Assembly (NCBI RefSeq): GCF_001571365.1
Contig: NZ_BCTQ01000016.1
Coordinates: 62,001-126,000 of the forward strand
Length of the DNA: 64,000 nt
Reading direction: 5' to 3'
Source: Achromobacter denitrificans NBRC 15125
GTDB lineage: Bacteria > Pseudomonadota > Gammaproteobacteria > Burkholderiales > Burkholderiaceae_B
How positions within the stretch are numbered: the stretch's first letter is position 1; the number at the start of each line of letters is the position of its first letter. This document shows, one piece after another, positions 44,951 to 54,004 of the stretch. Both the position numbers and the translations under genes were made by a program. Under the pieces are notes generated by a model. The model had not been told where the DNA came from and did not search any database. It saw only the letters and a list, made by a program, of their open reading frames with translations.

Positions 44951-46912
44951 ATGTTCGAATTTATTCGCAGCCACCGGCGCTGGATGCAGTTGATTTTGCT
45001 GCTACTGATCGTGCCGTCCTTCTTCCTGGTCGGGATTCAAGGCTATGACAGTTTCATGCGGGCCGAGCCTGAATTGGCCACGGTGGCCGGGCAACCGGTT
45101 TCGCGCGCCGAATTCGACCAGGCGCACCGCAACCAGCTTGAGCAATTCCGCCAGCGCCTGGGCGCGCAGTTCGACCCGGCCGTGATCGACACGCCGGCGC
45201 TGCGCGAAGGCCTGCTGAACCAGCTGATCAATCAGCGCCTGCTGGCCAACGTGGCGATCGACAACCGTTTCTCGGTGTCCGACGAAACGTTGCGCAACAC
45301 CATCGCCGCGATTCCGGAAGTGCAGGACAACGGCCGCTTCTCGCCCGAGCGCTATCGCCAGGTGCTGGCCGCGCAGGGCATGTCGCCGACCTCGTTCGAA
45401 GCCGGCCTGCGCCGCGACCTGGCCGTGGCCCGCGTGCTGGAGCCCGTCGGCCAGTCGGCCCGCGCGCCCGCCGAGGTCGTCGCGTCGCTTGAAACGGCCC
45501 TGACGCAGATGCGCACCGTCCAGCTGCGCCGCTTCGCCGCCGCCGATTTCCGCTCGCAAGTCAGCGTCAGCCCGGCCGACATCCAGGCCTGGTACGACGC
45601 CAACAAGCAGCAGTTGCAGATCCCCGAACAGGTCCAGGTGCAGTACGTGGTGCTGGACGAAGCCGCCGCCACGCAGGGCGTGCAGGTCAAGGACGAGGAT
45701 CTCGCCGCGTACTACGAACAGAACAAGAACCGCTTCGGCCAGCCCGAACGCCGCCGCGCCAGCCACATCATGATCGAGCTGGCCCCCGGCGCCTCGGAAG
45801 AGGCCCGCAAGGCAGCCCGCGCCAAGGCCGAGGATCTCGCCAGGCAGGCCGCCGCCGATCCGGCGCAGTTCGCCGAACTGGCTCGCAAGAACTCGCAGGA
45901 CGCCGGCTCGGCCGCCAATGGCGGCGACCTGGGCTGGCTGGCTCCCGGCATGCTCTCGGGCCCGCTGGAGAAGGCCATCTTCGGCCAGACCAAGGACCAG
46001 GTCTCGGGCGTGATCGAAAGCCCGTCCGGCCTGCACATCGTCAAGGTCACCGAGATCCAGCCCGCCGCCATCAAGCCGCTGGCCGAGGTCAAGGACCAGA
46101 TCGTGGGCGAAGTCCGCAAGCAGGTTGCCGCCGTGCGTTTCTCGGAAATGGCCAGCCAGCTGAACAAGCAGGTCTACGACCAGCGCGACAGCCTGCAGCC
46201 CGCCGCCGACACCGTCGGCCTGAAGCTGCGCACCGCCTCCGGCGTGACGCGCGAAGGCTTGCTGCCCGCCGACAAGGTCGGCCCGGGCTCGGCCGCCGAC
46301 AGCCCCGATGCCGCGCTGCTGGACAACCCCCGCGTGCGCCAGGTGCTGTTCTCGCCCGACGTGCTGCGCGAGAAGCAGAATTCCGGCGTGATCGAACTGT
46401 CGCCCGACACCATGCTGGCCGTGCGCGTCGCGGCCGTCGAGCCGGCCCACGTGCCGCCGCTGGACAAGGTCTCCGAGTCGATCCGCGCCAAGCTGGTGGA
46501 CGAGCGCTCGGCGGAAGCCGCCAAGAAGGCCGGCGAGGCCGCGCTGGCCGAGGACAAGGCCAACCCGGCCGCCGCGCCTGAAGGTTTCTCCGCGCCGCTG
46601 ACCGTGTCGCGCCAGGATCCCAAGGACCTGCCGCGCCTGGTGTTGGACGCCGTGATGCGCCTGCCGGCCAGCACGCTGCCCGCCTATACCGGCGTGCAAT
46701 CGGGCGCCGACTACACGCTGGTGCGCCTGGAGAAGGTCGAGGCCGGCAAGGTCGATCCGGCCGACAAGGAACGCCTGGCGCAACAGCTGTCGGGCGCCTG
46801 GGGCCAGGCCGAAAACGAAGCGCTGATCCGCATGCTGCGCGAAGAGTACAAGGTGCAGGTGCTGCCGGCCGCGGCCGAAGTCATCCGCGGCGACCAGCCG
46901 GCCGCCGGCTGA
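44951..46912 (+). CDS. ppiD: Periplasmic folding chaperone / peptidyl-prolyl isomerase PpiD
   Basis: 653 residues. One N-terminal membrane anchor (QLILLLLIVPSFFLVGIQGYDSF), a SurA-like N-terminal chaperone region, a central parvulin domain (about 260-365: RRASHIMIELAP, NGGDLGWLAPGMLSGPLEKAIF, VIESPSGLHIVKVTEI) and a second, degenerate parvulin-like part. It sits at the exit of SecYEG and assists outer-membrane proteins. Start ATG fits the anchor; the frame from 44852 runs through the terminator and is not used. Confidence 0.94.
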   Translation: MFEFIRSHRRWMQLILLLLIVPSFFLVGIQGYDSFMRAEPELATVAGQPVSRAEFDQAHRNQLEQFRQRLGAQFDPAVIDTPALREGLLNQLINQRLLANVAIDNRFSVSDETLRNTIAAIPEVQDNGRFSPERYRQVLAAQGMSPTSFEAGLRRDLAVARVLEPVGQSARAPAEVVASLETALTQMRTVQLRRFAAADFRSQVSVSPADIQAWYDANKQQLQIPEQVQVQYVVLDEAAATQGVQVKDEDLAAYYEQNKNRFGQPERRRASHIMIELAPGASEEARKAARAKAEDLARQAAADPAQFAELARKNSQDAGSAANGGDLGWLAPGMLSGPLEKAIFGQTKDQVSGVIESPSGLHIVKVTEIQPAAIKPLAEVKDQIVGEVRKQVAAVRFSEMASQLNKQVYDQRDSLQPAADTVGLKLRTASGVTREGLLPADKVGPGSAADSPDAALLDNPRVRQVLFSPDVLREKQNSGVIELSPDTMLAVRVAAVEPAHVPPLDKVSESIRAKLVDERSAEAAKKAGEAALAEDKANPAAAPEGFSAPLTVSRQDPKDLPRLVLDAVMRLPASTLPAYTGVQSGADYTLVRLEKVEAGKVDPADKERLAQQLSGAWGQAENEALIRMLREEYKVQVLPAAAEVIRGDQPAAG

Positions 46913-46918
46913 TCGCGG

Positions 46919-46944
46919 GGGCCTGTTCTCGACCGAACAGGCCC
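46919..46944. terminator. Hairpin between ppiD and tesA
   Basis: GGGCCTGTTC and GAACAGGCCC (46919-46928, 46935-46944), six-base loop, located between two convergent genes. No T run; followed by TAGCG. Related to the hairpin at 11374-11401. Confidence 0.5.
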
Positions 46945-46953
46945 TAGCGCCTG

Positions 46954-47601
46954 TTAATCGAGCAGCGGCCGCAGCGTCGGCCACACGTTATCCAGCAGTT
47001 TGGGCTGGGCGTCCTCGTTGGGATGGATGCCGTCGGCCTGGAACATCGCCCGGTTCGTTGCGATACCTTCCATCAGGAAGGGCACGAGCCGGGCGTTTTC
47101 GTCTTTGGCGACCGTGGGGAATACCTGCGCGAAGCGCTGGGTGTAGTCCCGGCCGTAGTTGGGCGGGATCTGCATGCCCACGATCAGGACGCGGGCGTCG
47201 GCCTGGCGGGCCGCCTGCGTCATGGTGCGCAGATTCTGCTCGGTCATCGTCAGGGGCAGGCCGCGCAGCGCGTCGTTCGATCCCAGTTCCAGGACCACCA
47301 CGGCCGGCGCATGCTGGCGCAGCAGGGCGGGCAGGCGCGCCACGCCGCCGCTGGTGGTGTCGCCGCTGATGCTGGCATTGACGACCCGGTAGTTGGGGTA
47401 TTGTTCCGACACGCGGGCGGAGAGCAGGGGCACCCAGCCGGTGCCGCGCTTGATGCCGTATTCGGCGGACAGACTGTCGCCCAGGACCAGGACCGTGCGC
47501 GGCGCGGAACCCTGGGCCGCCGCGGCGGTCTGAGCGTGGGCGGGAGCCACGATGGCGGCCGCCATGGCGGACACGAGAAGCAGACGGGAAAATAGGCGCA
47601 T
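46954..47601 (-). CDS. tesA: Acyl-CoA thioesterase I / arylesterase (SGNH hydrolase, TesA-like)
   Basis: 215 residues. Signal peptide (LLLVSAMAAAIVAPAHAQ), block I VLVLGDSLSAEYG with Ser43, block III GSNDALRG and the Asp190/His193 pair in ADGIHPN complete the SGNH catalytic set. Periplasmic lysophospholipase/thioesterase activity is known for E. coli TesA. Its start codon overlaps that of the divergent ybbA (CATG), so each promoter must lie in the other gene. Confidence 0.93.
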   Translation of the reverse strand: MRLFSRLLLVSAMAAAIVAPAHAQTAAAAQGSAPRTVLVLGDSLSAEYGIKRGTGWVPLLSARVSEQYPNYRVVNASISGDTTSGGVARLPALLRQHAPAVVVLELGSNDALRGLPLTMTEQNLRTMTQAARQADARVLIVGMQIPPNYGRDYTQRFAQVFPTVAKDENARLVPFLMEGIATNRAMFQADGIHPNEDAQPKLLDNVWPTLRPLLD

Positions 47602-48277
47602 GGATAGCAAGAATTCGATCGAGGTGAAAGGGCTGGGCAAGCGGGTGGCCGATGCCGGCGGGACGCTGTCTATCCTGGAAGATATTGATTTTACGGTCGA
47701 GGCCGGCAGCGCGCTGGCCATCACCGGCAGCTCCGGTTCGGGCAAGTCCACCTTGCTGGGACTGCTGGCGGGGCTGGATGTTCCCAGCACGGGCAGCGTG
47801 CGCCTGGCCGGACAGGACCTGTTCGCCCTGGACGAGGACGGCCGCGCGCGCCTGCGCGCCAACCACGTGGGCTTCGTGTTCCAGTCGTTCCAGCTGCTGC
47901 CCAACCTGACCGCGCTCGAAAACGTGATGCTGCCGCTGGAACTGGCCGGCCAGCCGGCCCGCGAGGCCGCGCAGGCCATGCTGGAGCGGGTGGGGCTGGG
48001 CGCTCGCCTGCATCATTACCCGCGCACCCTGTCGGGCGGCGAGCAGCAGCGCGTGTCGCTCGCCCGCGCCTTCGTGGTGCAGCCCGACCTGCTGTTCGCC
48101 GACGAGCCCACCGGCAGCCTGGACGCCGCCACGGGCGTGACGGTCATCGACCTCATGTTCGACCTGCACCGCGAGCACGGCACCACGCTGGTGCTCGTCA
48201 CCCACGATCCCCAGCTGGCCGCCCGTTGCGGACGCCAGCTGGTGCTGGCCGCCGGCCGGATGGCCGACGGCGCCTGA
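47600..48277 (+). CDS. ybbA: LolD/MacB-type ABC ATPase (YbbA-like)
   Basis: 225 residues. Walker A GSSGSGKST, Q-loop GFVFQSFQLLPNLTALENVMLPLEL, signature LSGGEQQRVSLARAF, Walker B LLFADEPTGSLD. The start MDSKNSIEVKGLGKRV aligns with E. coli YbbA, which also lies back to back with tesA. The E. coli partner permease YbbP is not present here: the next gene downstream is on the other strand, so this ATPase lacks its usual membrane partner locally. Confidence 0.88.
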   Translation: MDSKNSIEVKGLGKRVADAGGTLSILEDIDFTVEAGSALAITGSSGSGKSTLLGLLAGLDVPSTGSVRLAGQDLFALDEDGRARLRANHVGFVFQSFQLLPNLTALENVMLPLELAGQPAREAAQAMLERVGLGARLHHYPRTLSGGEQQRVSLARAFVVQPDLLFADEPTGSLDAATGVTVIDLMFDLHREHGTTLVLVTHDPQLAARCGRQLVLAAGRMADGA

Positions 48278-48280
48278 AGC

Positions 48281-49264
48281 CTACTTCGATTTGGCAACTG
48301 CCTGGTTCCAGGCCGCCACTACGGATTCATACTCGTTGGCCGCGGCTTCCTGGCTGACCGGGAAGATCTTGATGGTCTTCAGGTCGGGCAGGGTGGTCAG
48401 GCTGGCCACGGCCACGTCCGTGCGGGTCGGGCGGCGGAAGTTCTTCACCAGCTGGGCCTCCTGCGACTCCTTGCTCAGCAGGCCGTCGTACAGCGCCTTG
48501 GCCGCGTCCAGGTTCTTCGCGCCCTTGATGATGAACATGCCTTCGGGCGCGAGGTAGCTGCCCTCGGTCGGATACACCAGCTTGATCTCCTTCTGGCCGC
48601 CGGCCACGTATTCCTGCGCGGCGTATTCCAGCGTCATGCCCACGGCGTACTCGCCCGCGGCCACGCCCTTGTAGGTGGTGCCCGACGAGGCGGTGACGAC
48701 GGCGTTCGCGGCGATCTTGTCCAGGCCGGGCTGGCCGAACTGCTTGTACAGGCCGTACACCAGCATGTAGGCGGTGCCGCTCTTGGACGGATCGGTGATG
48801 GCGAACTTGTTCTTCCATTGCGGCTGCATCAGGTCCGACCAGGTGGCGGGCGCGGGCAGGCCCTTGAGCTGGCGCTCGTTGACCATCATCACCATCACGT
48901 GCACGTTGGTGCCCACCCACAGGTCGTCCGGGCCGCGGAATTCGGCCGGGATCTTGTCGAGGTCGGCCGGGCGGTAGGGTTGCAGGTGCTGGCGGTAAGC
49001 GCCCAGCGTGCCGAAGCCGCCGCTCCAGAACAGGTCGCCGCGCGGGTTCTGCGCTTCGGCCTCGATGCGCTTCATCATGGTGCCCGTGCCGCCGGTGACG
49101 GGCTGCACGTTCAGCTTGGGCGCGTGCTTCTTCACCGCGTCCAGCGCGGTTTCGATCGTCTCGGTGTTGTTGGACGAGTAGAGCACGACGTTCTGGGCAT
49201 GGGCGGCGCCGGTGGCCAGGGCCGCGGCCAGGACGCTGTACTGAAGGAGGTGCTTGAGTTGCAT
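48281..49264 (-). CDS. ABC importer periplasmic binding protein, Fe3+/AfuA-type
   Basis: 327 residues. Signal peptide (LLQYSVLAAALATGAAHAQ), then NVVLYSSNNTETIETALDAVKKHAP and PRGDLFWSGGFGTLGAYRQHLQPY, a cluster D/family-1 receptor related to ferric-binding and AfuA sugar-phosphate proteins. The tyrosines that hold Fe3+ in FbpA are not obvious, so a phosphonate or sugar phosphate is as likely as iron. Third gene of a minus-strand operon (ATPase, permease, receptor). Confidence 0.88.
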   Translation of the reverse strand: MQLKHLLQYSVLAAALATGAAHAQNVVLYSSNNTETIETALDAVKKHAPKLNVQPVTGGTGTMMKRIEAEAQNPRGDLFWSGGFGTLGAYRQHLQPYRPADLDKIPAEFRGPDDLWVGTNVHVMVMMVNERQLKGLPAPATWSDLMQPQWKNKFAITDPSKSGTAYMLVYGLYKQFGQPGLDKIAANAVVTASSGTTYKGVAAGEYAVGMTLEYAAQEYVAGGQKEIKLVYPTEGSYLAPEGMFIIKGAKNLDAAKALYDGLLSKESQEAQLVKNFRRPTRTDVAVASLTTLPDLKTIKIFPVSQEAAANEYESVVAAWNQAVAKSK

Positions 49265-49286
49265 GGTTAGCCTCTGTGCGAGTGGG

Positions 49287-50933
49287 TTATTTGCCGGAGA
49301 ACAGCTTGATGCGGAACGCTTTGACGGACACGATGATGGGCAGCACGATCACCGTGACCAGCGCCGCGCCGTAGGCCGAAGCCATGCCCAGCCTGCCGCC
49401 GTCGACCTGGCGGAAGATGGCGATGGGCATCGTCTCCAGGCCGCCGCTGTAGGCGACGATGGAGGCCGACAGCTCGGAGATCGTCGTCAGCCACATGAGG
49501 ATGGCGGCCGAGATGATCGATGCCTTCATGGCGGGCAGGACCACCTTGAAGAAGGTCATGAGCGGGGACACGCCCAGGCTGATCGAGGCTTCCTCGATCG
49601 ACTCGGGGATGTTGAACAGCACCGACGAGGCGTTGCGCACCGCGAAGGGCAGGCGGCGCACCGTGTAGCACAGCACCATGATCCCGGAGGTGCCCGCCAG
49701 CACGAGCCAGCCGGTATTGAAGGTCTGCACCAGGGCGATGCCCAGCACGGTGCCCGAGATGGTCAGCGGCAGCACCACGATGTAGTCCAGCACCTGGGTG
49801 GAGGCGCTGCGCTTCTTGATGGTCAGGTAGCTGGCCAGCACCGCGAAGGCCACGCCCAGCACCGTGGCCAGCGAGGCGAACTTCAGCGAATTCAGGATGG
49901 GCTCGGGCGCGCCGTGCAGCGCGCGCTGCATGCTGGCCAGGGACCACTGGCCCCATTGCATGACCGGCCCGCTGGTCTTGGTGAACGCCGCGATGAAGAC
50001 GACGATGAGCGGCAGCATCGAGATGAAGATCACCATGCCCACGCCGCCGGTATAGAGCGCCGCGGTCCACGACCGCACGCGCACGGCAGCCGGGGCGCGG
50101 CCCTGCGTCATGGTGTAGACCTTGCGCTCGACCACGCGCTTCTGGAAGAACAGCACGATGGCGACGATGGCGATGGAGACCACCGACATCGCGCTCTGCA
50201 GCGTCGGGCTGCCGCCCATTTCGCTGACGAAGGTGTTGTACGTCATGACCGACAGCAGCGGCACCCGGCTGCCCAGCAGCATCGCCAGCGCGAAGTTCCC
50301 CACCACCAGCGTGAACACGACGAGCGCGTTGACCAGCACCGCGGGCAGCAGCACCGGCACCAGCACCCGCAGCTTGGTCAGGAAGGGCGGCGTGCCCAGG
50401 CTCAGGCCCGCTTCCTCCAGCTGCCCGTCGAAGCCGCGCAGCGCGGCCAGCACGCCCAGGTAGATGTAGGTGTAGTAGACGAGCGTCATGGAGAACACCA
50501 TGCCCGTCCAGCCGTAGAAGGACGGCAGCGAGATGCCGGCGTCGCCCAGCAGGTTCGTCAGGATGCCGTTGTTGCCCAGGATCAGCAGCCAGGACTGGCC
50601 CACGATGATCTCGGGGATGACGATGGTCAGCACCGGCAGGATCGCCACCAGGTTCTTCAGCGGAAAGTCGTAGCGGGCCACCATGTAGGCGAACGGCACG
50701 CCCACCAGCACCGTGCAGGTGGTGACGGCCAGGCCCAGGATCAGCGTATTGCCGAAGGCTTCGACGTACTGCGAATCGGCCAGCAGGGCCCGGAAGCCTT
50801 CCAGCGAGAAGCCGCCGTCCTGGCCGGTGACGCTGTTGCCGAAGAGCACGCCCAGCGGATAGAGCACGAAGAACAGCAGCAGGGCCAGGCTGATCGCGGT
50901 GAGGATGCCCCAGGGCCACCATTGGATTTTCAT
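49287..50933 (-). CDS. ABC importer permease with two fused transmembrane domains
   Basis: 548 residues, about 12 helices; two BPD_transp_1 domains in one chain, as in FbpB/AfuB/ThiP. Each half has an EAA-type loop (LEEAGLSLGTPPFLTKLRVLVPVLLPAVL and IEEASISLGVSPLMTFFKVVLPAMKASI). It takes the place of a permease dimer. Gap to the ATPase gene is 13 bases, to the receptor 22. Confidence 0.92.
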   Translation of the reverse strand: MKIQWWPWGILTAISLALLLFFVLYPLGVLFGNSVTGQDGGFSLEGFRALLADSQYVEAFGNTLILGLAVTTCTVLVGVPFAYMVARYDFPLKNLVAILPVLTIVIPEIIVGQSWLLILGNNGILTNLLGDAGISLPSFYGWTGMVFSMTLVYYTYIYLGVLAALRGFDGQLEEAGLSLGTPPFLTKLRVLVPVLLPAVLVNALVVFTLVVGNFALAMLLGSRVPLLSVMTYNTFVSEMGGSPTLQSAMSVVSIAIVAIVLFFQKRVVERKVYTMTQGRAPAAVRVRSWTAALYTGGVGMVIFISMLPLIVVFIAAFTKTSGPVMQWGQWSLASMQRALHGAPEPILNSLKFASLATVLGVAFAVLASYLTIKKRSASTQVLDYIVVLPLTISGTVLGIALVQTFNTGWLVLAGTSGIMVLCYTVRRLPFAVRNASSVLFNIPESIEEASISLGVSPLMTFFKVVLPAMKASIISAAILMWLTTISELSASIVAYSGGLETMPIAIFRQVDGGRLGMASAYGAALVTVIVLPIIVSVKAFRIKLFSGK

Positions 50934-50946
50934 GGCGCGCGCGTCC

Positions 50947-52023
50947 TCAGGCGTTGACGACGCGGCTGTCGGCAGGGATCAGCACCTGCACGGCTTCGCC
51001 GGGCTGGAACTGCGCCACCATATTGCCGGCATGCAGCTCGACGCGGATCTCCGAGCCGTTGGCGAGGGCGATCCGGTAGGCCGTCTTGAAGCCCAGGTAC
51101 TGCCGACGAAGCACCTTGCCCGGCAGCGTGTTGGGCACGTAGGGCGTGGGCGCCATCAGGGCCAGTTCTTCCGGGCGGGCGATCAGCACGCCGTTGTCGG
51201 CGAGCTGATCGCTGCCCTGCACGCCGTCGAAGCCCAAGCCGCAGAGTTCGTAGCGGACATGGCCGGCGGGCGCGCCGGCCTGGCCGTTGCGCGCCGGCAC
51301 CGGGATCACGTTGGCCGAGCCGATGAAGTCCGCCACGTAGGCGTTCACCGGCGTGCCGTAGAGTTCCTCGGGCGTGCCCAGCTGGGCGATGTCGCCGTGG
51401 TCCATGATCGCGATCCGGTCCGACATCGCCAGCGCTTCTTCCTGGTCGTGCGTCACGAAGACGGTGGTGATGCCGGCTTCGCGGACCAGGTCCAGGATCA
51501 CGTCGCGCATCTGCAACCGCATCTTGGCGTCGAGGTTGGACAGGGGCTCGTCCATCAACAGCACGCGCGGGCGGATCACCAGCGCGCGCGCCAGGGCCAC
51601 GCGCTGGCGCTGCCCGCCGCTCATCTGCGCCGGGTAGCGGTCCGCGAGCGCCAGCAGGCCGACCTTGTCGAGCGCTTCGTTGACGCGCCGGGAAATTTCA
51701 GCCCGCGCCACGCCGCGTGCGCGCAGGCCGTAGGCCACGTTGTCGAAGGCGCTCTTGTCGGGGAACAGGGCGTAGTCCTGGAACACCATGCCGATGTCGC
51801 GGCGGTGCGCGGAGACGTGGGTCACGTCGTCCTGGTCGAACAGCAGGCGGCCGCCGTCGGGCGCGTAGAAGCCGGCAATGCAGCGCAGCAGGGTGGTCTT
51901 GCCGCAGCCGCTCGGCCCCAGCAGCGTGTAGAACGCGCCGTCCGGGATGTGCAGCGAGAGATTGCGCAGCACTTGCTGGCCGCCGAAGGTTTTGACGATG
52001 CCGTCTACCGTGATTGATGCCAT
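50947..52023 (-). CDS. ABC importer ATPase, FbpC/PotA-type
   Basis: 358 residues. Walker A LGPSGCGKTT near 35, signature MSGGQRQRVALARAL, Walker B VLLMDEPLSNLD, H-loop VTHDQEEAL, then a C-terminal TOBE domain (about 280-358) typical of iron, polyamine and sulfate importers. First gene of the operon; divergent from a GcvA-like LysR gene that probably regulates it. Confidence 0.93.
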   Translation of the reverse strand: MASITVDGIVKTFGGQQVLRNLSLHIPDGAFYTLLGPSGCGKTTLLRCIAGFYAPDGGRLLFDQDDVTHVSAHRRDIGMVFQDYALFPDKSAFDNVAYGLRARGVARAEISRRVNEALDKVGLLALADRYPAQMSGGQRQRVALARALVIRPRVLLMDEPLSNLDAKMRLQMRDVILDLVREAGITTVFVTHDQEEALAMSDRIAIMDHGDIAQLGTPEELYGTPVNAYVADFIGSANVIPVPARNGQAGAPAGHVRYELCGLGFDGVQGSDQLADNGVLIARPEELALMAPTPYVPNTLPGKVLRRQYLGFKTAYRIALANGSEIRVELHAGNMVAQFQPGEAVQVLIPADSRVVNA

Positions 52024-52102
52024 GTTGGGTTCCTGCCTGAGATTGTCGGCATCATAGGAACGGTGCCCCGCGGCGACCAGCAGTGTTTTTTAAGGCGTGG
52101 CG

Positions 52103-52115
52103 TTAGATTTTCTAA
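52103..52115. promoter_or_regulatory. TTAGA-TTT-TCTAA palindrome between ABC operon and LysR gene
   Basis: A perfect five-base dyad with a three-base centre, in the 246-base divergent gap, near the ABC operon start (80 bases upstream). AT-rich symmetric sites of this kind are typical LysR targets. Confidence 0.5.
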
Positions 52116-52269
52116 GAGGTCGGCGGGCGCCCGATCCCCTAGAATGCCGCTGGATAGCGGTGCGCGCGCGTGGCGCGGCGCGCCGACAATAAATAGACGA
52201 CAAGGGTAAACGTGGGAAAGAGCAGCACAGCGCGGCGCCGGGCGGGCGCGCGGGCGGGCTACAACTGAA

Positions 52270-53178
52270 ATGGCGGGCCCCAGCCTGCCACCGCTGAAGG
52301 CCTTGCGGGTGTTCGAGGCCGCGGCGCGCCTGCGCAGTTTTACCGCGGCGGCCGATGAACTCAGCATCACGCATAGCGCCGTCAGCCAGCAGATCCGCAT
52401 CCTCGAAGAGTATGTGGGGCAGCCCCTGTTCGCGCGCGAGGCGCGCGGCGTCGCGCTGCTGCCCTGCGCGCAGGCCTATTTTCCCGAGGTCCAGGCCAGC
52501 CTGGAACGCATCGCCGCGGCCACCGCCAAGCTGAAATCGCCGGCCTACGGCGGCGTGCTGCGCGTCTGCGCCACGCCGTCCCTGACCATGAAATGGCTGA
52601 TCCCGCGGCTGTCGGCGTTCCAGGAACGGCATCCCGGCATCGACGTGCAACTGACCACGCAGGGGCGGCCGTTCCTCGACCGCGGCGGCGACGCGGGCAG
52701 CGACGTGCTGATCCGCCACGGCTACATGGCGCATTCCGAGCTGGCCTGCGTGCATTGCCTGGACGACTTCCACGTGCCGGTGGCGTCGCCGCGCTTCATC
52801 GAACGCAACCGCCTGGCCGCGCCCGCGGACTGCCTGGGCCATCCGCTGCTGAAGATCGCCGGCGGCATGGACCACTGGCCGCGCTGGTTCGCGCTGGCGA
52901 AGGTGGACGTGCCCGCCCAACTGCCGGGGCCGGTCTTCGACCATCAATTCCTGTGCATGCAGGCCGCCATGAACGACCTGGGCATCGCCCTGGCGCCGTG
53001 GTGCCTGCTGGACGACGACATCCGCGCCGACCGGCTGCGCCCGCTGTTCGCGGAGCCGCAGCTGCCCAACGCCGGCATCCACGCGCTGTACCGCCCGGAC
53101 GGCCCGGCCGCGGCCTCGGCGCAATTGTTCATCGAGTGGCTGTGCGCGCAAGGGCGCGACCCCTCCCAACCCGGATAG
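52270..53178 (+). CDS. LysR-family regulator, GcvA/AmpR-like
   Basis: 302 residues. N-terminal PPLKALRVFEAAARLRSFTAAADELSITHSAVSQQIRILEE is the GcvA-type helix-turn-helix; the effector domain begins near residue 95. Divergent from the Fe3+/AfuA-type importer, so it probably controls that operon; serB follows 14 bases later on the same strand. Confidence 0.93.
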   Translation: MAGPSLPPLKALRVFEAAARLRSFTAAADELSITHSAVSQQIRILEEYVGQPLFAREARGVALLPCAQAYFPEVQASLERIAAATAKLKSPAYGGVLRVCATPSLTMKWLIPRLSAFQERHPGIDVQLTTQGRPFLDRGGDAGSDVLIRHGYMAHSELACVHCLDDFHVPVASPRFIERNRLAAPADCLGHPLLKIAGGMDHWPRWFALAKVDVPAQLPGPVFDHQFLCMQAAMNDLGIALAPWCLLDDDIRADRLRPLFAEPQLPNAGIHALYRPDGPAAASAQLFIEWLCAQGRDPSQPG

Positions 53179-53192
53179 ACAAGGATCTTCCC

Positions 53193-53927
53193 ATGCTGTT
53201 GCCCAACCCGACTCCCGGCCTGCATTGGCGCGGCATCGCGCCGCCGCTCGCGCTGTCGGACTACCGTGTCATCGCCTTCGACATGGACTCCACCCTGATC
53301 TCCATCGAAACGCTGGACGAAATGGCCGACCTGATGGGCAGGAAGGCGGAAGTGGCGGCCTTGACCGAGGCCGCCATGCGCGGCGAAATCGTCGACTACA
53401 AGCAGAGCCTGCGCGAGCGCGTGGCGCTCCTGGCCGGCATGCCCGAGGCCGCCCTGGACGAGGTCTACGAACACCGGCTGCGCATCAATCCGGGCGCGGA
53501 AACGCTGATCGCGGCCTGCAAGGCCGAGGGCCTGACCTGCCTGCTGGTGACCGGCGGCTTCACCTGCTTCACGGACCGCCTGCGCGCGCGCCTGGGGTTG
53601 GACGACGTGCGCGCCAATGTGCTGGAAGTGGAAGACGGGCGCCTGACCGGCCGGCTGTTGCCCCAGCCCTGGGGCGACATCTGCGATGGCGAGGAGAAAC
53701 GGCGCAAGCTGCTGGAGGTGTGCGCGGCGCTGGGAGTCGGGCCGGACCGGGCCATCGCCGTGGGCGACGGCGCGAACGACCTGCCGATGATGCGGGCGGC
53801 CGGCCTGTCGGTGGGCTATCGCGCCAAGCCGGCGGTGCGCCAGGAGGTGAAGGTGGCCATCGACGAGGGCGGCCTGGACCGGCTGCTGGAGTTGGTCCGA
53901 CCTCGTAGTTGTTTTCCCGACGTATAG
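53193..53927 (+). CDS. serB: Phosphoserine phosphatase
   Basis: 244 residues. HAD motif I AFDMDSTLISIETLDEMADL with Asp30 and Asp32, motif II LLVTGGFTCFTDRL, lysine plus motif IV VAVGDGANDLPMMRAAGLSVGY-type loop (IAVGDGANDLPMM). It lacks the N-terminal ACT-like region of E. coli SerB, as in other short forms. Last step of serine synthesis. ATG after AAGGATC. Downstream of the LysR gene in the same direction. Confidence 0.94.
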   Translation: MLLPNPTPGLHWRGIAPPLALSDYRVIAFDMDSTLISIETLDEMADLMGRKAEVAALTEAAMRGEIVDYKQSLRERVALLAGMPEAALDEVYEHRLRINPGAETLIAACKAEGLTCLLVTGGFTCFTDRLRARLGLDDVRANVLEVEDGRLTGRLLPQPWGDICDGEEKRRKLLEVCAALGVGPDRAIAVGDGANDLPMMRAAGLSVGYRAKPAVRQEVKVAIDEGGLDRLLELVRPRSCFPDV

Positions 53928-54004
53928 TTTGCCGAGACGACGCCGTAATCAGGGGTAGGGAAGGTGAACCCGCCTTCCAGACCTGCCTGCGCTCAGGAGT
54001 CGTC

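Noticed and set aside
48281-49264. Firm call as a ferric-iron binding protein
   Set aside because: The family fold fits, but conserved iron-ligand tyrosines could not be placed, and related proteins bind sugar phosphates or phosphonates.
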